DNA of 64,000 nucleotides from Sthenelais limicola (lineage: Eukaryota > Annelida > Polychaeta > Phyllodocida > Sigalionidae), in the NCBI GenBank assembly GCA_942159475.1, contig OW804095.1, forward strand, positions 56,448,773 to 56,512,772, read 5' to 3'. The notes beneath the pieces were generated by a model. That model was not told the DNA's origin. It made no database searches and worked only from the letters and a program-made list of their open reading frames with translations. Below, piece after piece: positions 10,304-22,300 of this stretch. The position numbers and the translations under genes are program-made. Each line of letters begins with the position of its first letter. The stretch's first letter is position 1.

Positions 10304-13300
10304 ATCACTGAGCATGAAGTTGGTTTGTGTGTTGGCGGTAATATCAGCAGAAGTAGGAAGTTCAGAAGAATAAGGTGCCCCAAACATCATGTCCCCGTCA
10401 GCTGTCCCCAATCCTGAATCAGCTGTGTCCATGTCTGGTGCACTGAGGGGACCAACATGTGGGGAGATAGGCATGGCCTGTGCCTTCCGTATCCTATGCC
10501 TCTTAGGCCGAGCTGCCTGCATTTTTGTAGCATCTTGACCCCACACCCAACCAAGGTCAAGCTGAAAGTAACAGAATAGCGATATGCATTATCAAATGAT
10601 AGTTTTCGTTGATGATGTTTCTGAGGCTTGTTTTTTTTTCGGTGAAAAGAAATGTTCGAAAATCTATGGATCTAGTTTTAAAGTGTTGGTTTCAATCAAA
10701 TAACATGGCCTAAGTAACTGAACGAGTCCTCCATCCCCCTTTCTCTAATATTTACTGAGGGAGTCATTCCTTGGCATAGTATATTTAATATTTCTCGGAA
10801 ATGGCTAAAAGGCTGTATAACCACAGATAGATTATTTATAACGGACGCTTTTATAACGACCCTCATCAAACTCAATAATTCTCCATCCTAGAACCAGTAT
10901 TTAACTGAACACACGATCAGTGGAATAAAAAGTATAGCAAGAAACAGGATCATGTAATGCCACCATTCATTTCAGGGCTTGGCATCGCATGGCATGTTGT
11001 CCTTGATGGACCACTTTTATTCACAACGGGCTCCTTGATAAATCGGCAATAACCTGCCTAAAGCAAGATATGCCTTCGCGAATTCTATGGAAGCTGGTGA
11101 GCAAGAAAATGTACTGAGTATATTTGAACACCAGGACAGATTTTCAGACATTTCATGTGCCTTACTTCCAGCTACTAGACTAATATCACTGGATGTAAAG
11201 GGATATTAGAATCGTTTGGGTGAGATTGGGGAGTAATAGTGGACCGGCTAGCTGTGCCAAAACCCCCACTAACCCCAAAACACTGAAGTGAATATAGCAC
11301 CTCTCCTATTTGGCTGTTACATTATTGCGACCGTGTTGTTGCCATTATCGATGGCATAATGAGTGAAATTCCCCATTCTCTCTCACCTGTCTCTCTCCAT
11401 CTCCCTCACTCAATCTTTTCTCACCTGTCTCTCCCTCTCTCTCATCTGTCTCACCCCCGCCCGCTCTCTCACTCTTTTCCCTCACCTGTCTCTCCCTTTT
11501 CTCATCTGTCTCTCTCTCTGACCCTCTCTTCTCTCATCTCTCTCTCTTCTCTCATGATCACATGTTTCTCTCTTCCTCTCTCCTTCTCTCTATCCCTCCC
11601 CCTTGTCTCTTCCTCTCTCTTACTCTATTCTCTAACCTGTCTCTCTTTCCACTCACCGGTCTCTCTATTTTCAATTATTTTCAATTATTTTCAAATAAAT
11701 TTTTCTTATCAAATTCATCTCTCGCGTATTTTCATATGGCAAAACAATGGATGATACATTTCCGCTATACCTCATTTTTTGCACATTTTCCTTAAAAATC
11801 ATGAGAAATATATGTTAATTCTTTTACACAAATATGGTTTCATTCACTGTTATGTCTGATTTGTTGATATAACAGTTCTAATGTATATACCAACATTGAT
11901 TTAAACAGGATCCTATCACAGAGAATTCAATCTTATGGGTCACACTATTCCATTTGGTTACTCCTTGGAATAACTCTCCAGGCCATACTTTCTTCAATAA
12001 GTTTTTTTTTCTCATATATGGTTTGGCCTATATGTATCAGCAGAAAAGGCAAGGCTAGAAGCCAAAATATGGCCAATTTTGGACAAAAACGGCCACAAAT
12101 TCTTAATTTGTTTTAATGGATCCTTTTCAAAAGTATGACTTCAATACTCAAATAAAGTTGGTGTGAATCAAGGGAGGTATTTCTGCTGATATCATCATGA
12201 CTATATTTTAGAGGTTTCTATTGTGTCTACCATGTTCATTTTCGGACATTTAGGCGATAATTTCCGTAACGACTTTTAGAGCCCCCTTGTGAGTTTTGCA
12301 ATGACGGCATATGGTATAATTAATGGTGCATTTAGTTTGTTCATATAAGCCCTTTTATCTGAGTTAATGGTTAAGGAATTACAAGATACATGAAGACACA
12401 AAAATTGCATAACGTTTAATAGAGATTTTGACATTTTTCATTACGAAAATTACTTTGTTATTTATTTCAAATTGCACACCTCTTATAGGCCTACATCAAA
12501 ATCCATACACACATACATATTAGCATGTTCAAAACGTATGAAAAAAATATACATTTTGTGGCTCTCATCATTTCTCAGGAAACAGACCTATTAGATATTA
12601 TGGAATATCAAGCATTAAGTTGCAATGTTGCTTTTATTGGGTCATTAGACACAAGACACCACTTCTGTTTATAGAACTTGTACTAGCCTACCTACTTACT
12701 TATTTACTAAATGTGGAGAAACAGATACAGCTTCATAAATATTGACAATTTTGTTTTCTTTTCCCAACCTTAATGTATCTGTGCGATTAGATAGATTTGT
12801 GGTGGGAATGTTGGAAGAACCCGGTGATACTGGGAAACGATCGCCCCAGCTGAAATAAAATCTATTAAAAATAAAATCAACCATTACAGACGGATACATC
12901 GCAGCAGTTAAGTAACTACTACTTTCAGAATTTAAAAAATCATACTAAGCCATTAGAAGGCTTGATACACAATTTTCTTCCACTAATCGATTGAGATGAT
13001 TCCATTCTGTAATCTTAACAGGAATATATCGCCATATTGCAAGAAACAAAATGGATATCACCTGTTTAATTTCTTTTAAAAAAAGGGGGGGGCAAAAAGG
13101 TTGGTGGGGATTTTTGGCGTTAGGCTTCCCTGAACTATACTTCTTGAAGGACATCATGCATGATCTAAAAGGGGCTGCCTAACCTACGTCACTGACATCA
13201 CAAACTGTCGAGACAGAAAGCGGAGGAGGGGGGCAGGAGGGAAGGGGGCGGGTGGGAGCGGATGGGAGGTACGGGATGTGGGTGGGGATTAGAGGGGAAG

Positions 13301-16300
13301 GAGGTGTGTAGGGGAGGGAGAGAGGGTGGCAAAATGAAAGGTATTTATGCTATTTCCCTTGCTCGGATTTTGCCAAAACACCTCAAAGTCCAAGCAACTA
13401 CCAACACGTTTGGTTGCATTTGTGTGGGTCGGGCTATTTTTGAGCTTATTTCCTCAACTATCCACGCAATTGGACCCTACGACAACGCTTTCCGCAGATT
13501 AAAATGAAATATGAGCCTGATTCCTGAGACTTTACGACAATGCTTTCTGTAGATATTGACCAGTCATTGCAAATCAAATCTGTGCAAAGCGAATGGACCT
13601 GGGAACACACGTCTATTGTTGAACCTGCTTCATCTTCATTAGTATTTGATACGCCTTTTGTAAACTACTCCTTAGTTGACCATCAGGGAGCTCTACATTT
13701 TTAGGGTGAATTGTCCTTAACACCGCTAGTCTATTTCCCAACCACTGAAACTTTTAGAGACATGCTTATATTTGTTACTTTATGTTTAACAGACTAACTC
13801 TCCCAGAGACGAACAGCCACCCATTGACCTAGTATAGGGTAATTTTTTAATGTAGACTGTAGAATTGACTGGCTCATAAACATTTTTCGTATTGCATTGT
13901 TGATCGAACTTATACATATGGGTCAGGTCGCCTAGAAATGTACAGTTGGTTCTAATTTCCATGAATCCCGACTTTGAGGTTATATTACAGGGAAAATACT
14001 TAACTCTGAGTTAGTCTATACTTTCAGTTATGTTTTAGTGGTATGGAAGTACCACTAGCCGCATGTCCATGCATGTGGGACTCAAGCTTCCCAGTATGAC
14101 ATTACTATGCATATATATATGCTCGACTTGTTATTTTCTGCATTTCAATAAGCCATATTCTTAAAGTTTTTTTGTCAGAAATAATGTTCTTAGAATCAGC
14201 TTAAAGTAAAATAACAAACGCTTAGGCAAGTAATTTCTTTAAAAAACGGGACGTCTGCAAGATTTTTTTCTCATGCCTGAAAAAGCTCTATAGGATGTGA
14301 AAGAAGGGTGTGTATGAAAGGATCACTCTAACATACTACCATAATATATTAGTGCACAGAAAACGAATGTAGTAAAGCTTGTAGTTCTATATTATGCATA
14401 CAGTGAATATTTTTAAGTTATTCATTTAAATAAAGTCTTTTTAAAACCTCGACCAAAATTGAAATGTGAAATACACACATAAGGGGAGTTATATGACCAT
14501 GAACTTTATCAGATATCTTACTGGGGGATACAACTTATCCATATAAAACTACTGACAGCAATTGTACATTTCTGGGTGACCTGACCCATATGTTATAATG
14601 CGGTCTATTTAACGTGACCAGGGAATGAACATTCTTTCGTATCTTATCACATTGCTGATCAGAATCGAAAATACATGTTCTAGCTGAACTGGCAATCACT
14701 GAAATGGAAGTTGAGACAAAGATACCTCCAAATGTATGTATTTCGGCGATTTTGATAACACTGAAATTAGGTTATTCTATAAGTATAGATATTTTTTTCA
14801 GAACTCTTTTTACTTGAGTTTTGACTGCCTCTGAAGACTCAGACAGTATGTATGTATAACGAAAATCTTCTTGAAATTAATGGAACATACAACATTTTCT
14901 TGAATTACCGCCAGGTCTTAAAGCTGCACTCTCAGCTGAAATTGGTCAAGAACTGAACATTTTCTAATTTTTGTTCCATTCTTTTCCAACCCATCTAAAA
15001 CTCATTTGTCCAAAATTTGTTGAGTTGTTTTTGCTACAGGACTTCTAAAACGTCCTCATTTGTATTTGGAGGACCCATCCAAATGCTTTCCTGCAAAGGC
15101 TTGTATGAACAAAGTCTTGTATAAACATAGCAGCAACAAATTATTGACATATTCAGTCCTATAAGTCCTAATATGAGTAAATTTGGTTTGTCGTAATAGC
15201 TGAGAATGCAGTTTTAATGACTGCCAGGTCCTAGCTTAGGTATATGCTTTATCAGTGGAAACCCATAATTTTGTTCTATTCTATTCTTTTTGAATCACCA
15301 CCTGTTCTTGAATTACTGCCCAAAATGACTTTATTCAGTCCGAGAGATAGTAATCTAATACTGTACATACAATGACATTGTTTTAGCATGAAATATCTTC
15401 CAGTGGAACAAGCCAGGTTTCTCACATACACACATTTTTGTATCACCGGTTATTTAACCCGCCCTCCCCCTATTATAACATTTGAATTAGAACAACTGAC
15501 ACACACACACTTTTGTATCACCGTTTATTTTACCCTGTGTATTATAGAGTGTTGAAAATAGTTTAAATTGCGAAGCGTAGATTTTGAAAGCTATTACTAT
15601 GGTGGGATTTTATGCTTTGATCCAGACCCCAAATGACTCATCAGAGGGAATAATCTAAGTAGGTATTACATATCTAACAGTTGAATTACATTTTATATAT
15701 TTTATAGACTACATATTAATTGGAATGTGAATCTGTTAGAAAGAAATAGAAACAAACATAAGGACTGTCATGATGTTGAACAACGCGCTGGTGTTTGTTT
15801 TTAGGCATCTATGTATTTTACCTATTGGATTTTTCTTTTCTTTCAAGTAATCAGAAGTGATATTATTTATGTGAACAACATCGTCACTAAAATTTCAAGT
15901 TATGTATAAATGAGAGTAATACGAGAAATCAGCAAATTCTGAAAATAATGTACTTGTACACAATGCTTTTGACTGAATAAAAATCTTTAAATACAAAATA
16001 CATCTCCTACCCCGTTTGGGGATATACATACCCACGAAGGAAATAGAGAGAATAAAAAAGATAAGCAAGGAATTCTGAACAACTACACTATACATAATAT
16101 ATATTACTGAACTATGCTATATTTTGCTTATTTCTGATTACTGAACACATTTTGTATATGATTTTATATGATTTTTTTTATCTGATGAGCTGCCTATTGC
16201 AGTGAGTGATCAGATAACGGGCATTCCAAAGTAGGCCTACTCCCCACCCACAGAGTGTCGAAAAGTGAGGATGTTATCACCATAGACAATGAGCAGGAGG

Positions 16301-19300
16301 AAGGGGCGTTGGAGGTTGTAGCCGGGACGCAGCTGAGAAAGATGCAGATGTAATTGGTTTCCTGAAAAGAGAATAGATATGCATCTTCTTAGGATTATGA
16401 TAAATCAAATTATCAAATTAAACATTAGAGTGGGGACAAGATCAAAAAAGGAAAAAAGATATTGTAGCAAAACTCATAGAAAGAGGACAGAGAATAAATG
16501 AATCGAAGATATATCACGTGACAAAAGAGAGACCAGATGATTGGAAAAAATGCAAAATCCTTGAAAGCCTCTGAACACTGCAAGGGTGTAAAACAAAGGA
16601 AACAACTGGTGAACAACGCAATGAGAAAGCAAGAACATATTCCAGAATAAAAAGCTAAACAAAAATAAGGGTATTCAAGGCATGGTCGGAAACTATTTTC
16701 CTATTCAACGCAGAGCTATGGACATCAACCAAGAAAGTAGAAAGTAATTCATTCCATTGAAGGCTACTATGAAGGGCAATTAACATCAGATGGCCCAACA
16801 AAATATCTAGCAAAGGCCTGTATAATAAAACCAAACATGAAAAATGGAGTAGCATCTAAGTAGCCTCAAATACAATAGAAAAATATATACACTTGGAAGA
16901 GTGTGGTGTGCAAAACCTAGGGCACCACATGCTTGCATACTCTATGTGTTAAAGAGAGAGACCTTCAATTTGCATAAACATATTTTAATAAAGGTAACAT
17001 ACTTAAGTACTCACCTAATTAAACCTCTTGTTTCCTCTTCTTTTCGAATAGGACAATTTTCTCCCCGCCGAATATATGGTCATCATTATACACTCCCAGG
17101 GATGGATGTTTTTCTTGCATTTTTATCCAGAGAGTTATTAGTATCTCGATGAGGTTAAAAATGTTCCTTTACCCACAGAGGCTCGGAATAAATTCAGGGG
17201 GATGGAAGTCAACCCAGAACAAAGGAGGAAAGGGACTGTTGGAATTTATTTAGGTTCGTTTTTTAGGGGTCCGACGTTTCGGGCACATTAGCCCTTTATC
17301 AAGGAGGTTTGTCGGAATAAATGTTGAAGATGATGAAGATGAAGTGGGAGTAGCGGAGGTGGAAGGTGGAAATATTCTCGAAAGAGGAGATAGTGGGGAT
17401 TTTACTGAATGAGGTCAGAGCTGAGGACATAGAGGGGATAGAGGAGTGAGAAATATTGGTGGAAGAGGAGATAGTTCAGGTGGGGGTAGTTACCAGGGGT
17501 GGATAAAGCCAAGATAGTGGTGTAGGTGGTAGTGCTGGTGCTGTTGGTGGTGGAGGTTCTACTGTCCACAATCACATCGTTGTTGCTACTGATGATCAAA
17601 TGCTAATTATATATGCATGTTGAAAATGGAAATGTGGAAAGATATAGATTCCGGAATAAAAGCTGAAACCCTAGGATTTCAGAGGTGTAATTATAAATAT
17701 CCAGGAGCACTCCCTTGGATAGTTATTCAGTGCTTTATATGACACTTTGAAATCAGTCACATCGCAGGAACACATTAGTTGACAGTATTGATGGTTTCCA
17801 TGCATCTCTCCAAATGAAAGATGGAATAAACAAAATTATGATGGTGTTCATGTTGTCTCTTTTCTATTCTCACCTAAGTAATAAACATGCAATACTTGTG
17901 TTTCATAGAGTGTTAAGTATGAGTTTGTTGATGAGACAAACAAATGTAAAGCGACCCATTTTCTGTGAAACCCACGTCTCTATACCCTGACAGTCAAGCC
18001 ATTTTTCTACGATTTAAGAAATAATCTTCACCATTAGTAATGAACAAATATTTACAGATACACAAAGGATACTTGACTGCTGGTGACCCAGGAGCGGGAG
18101 TCATCATTTTGAAATCATTCATGTTGTAGCAAGTCTAACATGATGTGTTGACTAACATCTACATCTAGGATGGTTTTTCACCTGCCCTTTCCTCTCCCCC
18201 CCCCCCCCCACCCCACCCATTAACTAAAAAATTCTCTTCATTTGTTGCGAATCCGCCAATGAAATATAGTAAACCACAAAGGAAATCCTTGGCTAAATGA
18301 TAGTTAAGGAATCCAAAATGTCCCTTTAAAAGTATTACCTGCATAAATATAATAATCGACCATACACAGATATAAGTTTGTACTGACTTACATTATCCAA
18401 TTAACCTTGAACCTATGAAGTGTCAACAAGGGTCACTGACAGTCTATTCATCCCCTTATGATAGATTGGTTTGGAAAATAAGAAATACTGATTTTTATAT
18501 GTTTTTTATATGAATGCATTACTGGCTATGCAATGTCATCTACCAAATAGCCCTAGGATGTAAATCCAAAGAAATTTCAATGCCACACTTTCCCAAGACA
18601 ACTAATCTGTAAAGCAACCACAAAGATCAACAGAATATCAATAGCTGTAACCTAATATCAGTAGCTGCAACCTGCCATGTCGACCTTAATTGTAGTATGC
18701 TGTCCCTCCTGGCAAAGGTACTTAGACTCAATCATCCACAGACCACTTGGTCTTCTGTGGTTGCCATTGCATTCCCAAAATACAAAGGCAGGAATCGTGA
18801 TCCCTCTTGATATGAATGTGTTGAATATTTGCGCAGCAACTCGTACAATATTCGCAATCCTTCAACCAAAGAGTTAGTTACGCTAGCTGTATTATATATA
18901 CTATTTAGATAAATAATTACTAATTATTGATTTTTTTATGGATGCAGTTGGCTAGGAACATGTTAATCCTAATGAGAATATGAAATAAATTATTTTTATG
19001 ACCGTTTTTAAAAAATTGCTGCCCACCACATATATTTTTCATCGCCATGATGTGTGACACATTTTTATTTGTCTTTGGAATGCATAGCATATTAATTAAT
19101 CAGCAGCATTGGAGACCATTTGAAATGTTGTAGACAGGATACAAGAAACATATTAATTCAATTCAATTCAATTATTGGGTCCTCTGCATTGCCTCTAGAT
19201 AACTAAATACAGAAATCTCCAATATCGGTTATGCTCATAGGATGCTTGATTCCTAGGCACCACCTCTGCATTGACAAATTATTTATCTCAAACTGACAGC

Positions 19301-22300
19301 TTGCAGCCTTAGTATTGTAAGGTATGTGCCCTAGTAGGCACTCATAATAGTAGTGTGGGTATGGCAGCAATGCAGCACACTTGCCACCTGCTATGAAGGC
19401 CTGCGACCTGGAGGACTCACTACCATCAGCACCACTGCAGGTCTCCAGGGGGCAGGGCTAGCCAGCGCTTTATACCTCCGGAGGAGGACGCTGATCTACA
19501 TGGTCCATGGGACCAGGAGTGGAACACAAACACCTGGACCATTCAGGGCCACTCCTGGACCGGTCTTGTCCTCTGTTTGGTTCCTGTACAAGACGGTGAT
19601 GTCCAGCAGCTTCAAGTATACCCATACATATTTTTTATACCTTGCTACTTTGTATCAAGCTAAACTTGGGCACACTACATATTGATGTCATTCATGTTTA
19701 GATGCACATATAGAAGTATTGAAAAACGTCTCATCGAATTGTAATCATCTAATTCTTGCCTGTGATTGTTGGAATTCTTGGGGTATGTAAACACTGAGAA
19801 AATGGTATACAGCATTCAGGCTGTTCATTATTTGATGACTAATATTCATATAGTAGTAAGATCTATGTTGTATGATTTGCATTATATCATATATATATGA
19901 TATCATATATAATGTGTGTGACAGAATGTGTGAATTCCCAAAATAGAATTTTCCAGTAGTTGAGTCAAGGAAGTAATAATATCCTTCGGACACCAACAAA
20001 TGAATAATGCAAAGTTCTTCCTTGGAGCCAAAGGGCAAAATGCTGTCGTATTGAGCTTTGAAAAGTTCATGGCAGATACAGAGACATGTCTGAGGGTATC
20101 AACAGAAACTGAACTGCGCAAAATAAGATGAATTAGAAAAGTGCACAATAAATAAGTGCCAAAGCAAGGACTATATTATTTTCTTCACTTTAGGGACCAC
20201 CAAAGTTTACTTTTGAAGTCTGCATGTGGGAGAAAAGGATATGTTCTCAGTGTCAACATAATTTGAAAAATATTATTTAGGATTGAAGATGATCAATGTA
20301 CCCATTTTTAACTTATCAGGATGCTATTTTCTTTACTTGTGAGGGTAAATCTATACATCACCTATCTATGTATAGAGTTTTGTAAGAAAAAGATATATTT
20401 CATTTTTCTGATATGCTGGAAGAAGTTGGAAAATCCCTCTTTTCCCCATAGACTTGGTAATGAATTTCGGTGCTCCCTGAAATGAAAACTAACCAGGCAC
20501 ATATTGTTTTTATTGGATTTCACCTAACTCTGTCAATCAAAATGTGAAAAAATATATTGTACTTTTGCTTTTTTCTATTGAATGGGAGTTTATACCTTGA
20601 AGGGCTCCTGATGGGGGAGGGGGGTCTCATTTCTCTTGTTCATACCAAGAAACAGCAATTGTCATTTGTCATTAAAAAAAATCCTTTCGTCACTTTTAGT
20701 TAAATGTTTAAGTAATCTGGTAATTATTTTTTGTCACTAAGGTCTATGTCAATTTGTTAGTCTAAGAAAGTGTTTTTGTCTATTGTCACTGGCTACCTCT
20801 GTCAATTTATCGATCATAAGAACAGGTCATGTGGATTTGTTGATTTAAGGCTCAGGAGCCCTACCTTAAAGACCTTTGCTTCCAAAATCCACACTAGAAA
20901 TTATGTTTGCACAGTATACAACTGTTGTATGGCTTGTGTAAGAGCACAGGCAAATTATCCCCTTGGTTTGGGGGAACGCTATTTTAATATCCCCCCCCCC
21001 CACAATACTTTAAATCCATGCTTATTTAATCAAAGTTTCAATGAATCCACCACATTGATATATGAGAAATTAAGCATCACCATGCATAAAGCTAACTATC
21101 TATATTTACGGGTAAAAAAAATACTTGGGCAGCACAACTTTGTATTCTTCATCTTGGAATATGGTAATATAACCAATGATCTCATGAAAAGAGGATAGAT
21201 GGAATTAAGATTAAATGTATACAAAAATTGTTGACTTACATGCAAATTTCTGTTTGGTCTAGTGGGTCCTGTCTCGGGTACATCCTCAAGGACACGGCAG
21301 TCAGTAGGCTGAGTATCTACACTGAGAGGGTGACCAAGGGCAACAGTTGTGGGGCTGGATTCCATTGCCTGGTCCATAACCCCAGTTTCTGATAGAGAAG
21401 GTAGATCTTCTATGGCTGGTGCCATAAGCGTAGAGTCTGTCACAGCTACAGGTGAAGCTAACACTTGCTGTGGAAGCTGGAGAGGGGCAAGGACTGGTTG
21501 AGTGAGTGGTACTGAGTTTGTATAATCTATTGAATGGACAGTAGTAAGTAGTCCTTGTCCAGCTAATGGGTATGAAGCTATGTTGTCATGTGGACCTGAT
21601 AATTGAAGTGGCACAAGTCCAGAAGAGTGCCCCAAGCCAGGTGAACCTAATCGATGACCATGGGATGTTACAAAGCCAGCAGGAGAAATAAGATAGTTTG
21701 TGGTATCTTGCTGTGGCAGCGTTTCTAGCATGGGACGGGTTGAATGGTCAATGATTTCATTTGATGCTGCTTTTGATGTACGACGATCTGCTGCCTCGAT
21801 GCCTGATAGAATGAATGTATGATCAACACCTGAGTATGTAGAATCAAGTAATGGTTGGTGCTCAGAAGCTTCGAGATTGTCACTGGAAGACCCCATAGTT
21901 GTGGATGAATCATGATAAGACTTATGTCTAACTGTATCATAGGATTCTGTGCGCTCTAATGTTGGTGATTCCTCTGGGATGAAATGGGAGAGATGTTCCT
22001 CTTGTACTTTTACCTTTTGGCTTTTTGGCTCTATTTCAATTTTTCTTTCCTCTTCAGGACTTTCCTTTGCTTTAGGTAAAGTACTTTGAGAAATGTAAGA
22101 TGGTGTTATGGTGGAGATGAGAGGTGTTTGAGGGGAATGGACTGTGGTGGTCATTACAGGAACTTGAGGAGGTGGGAAGACTTCCATGATTGGTTGTATC
22201 GGAGATTGGGCTGGTGTGATCGTTATCCACGATAATCCATTACTGGCACTACTACGGCTGCTACTGCCATTAACTGCATTGGGTGCAGTTTGACCATTGA

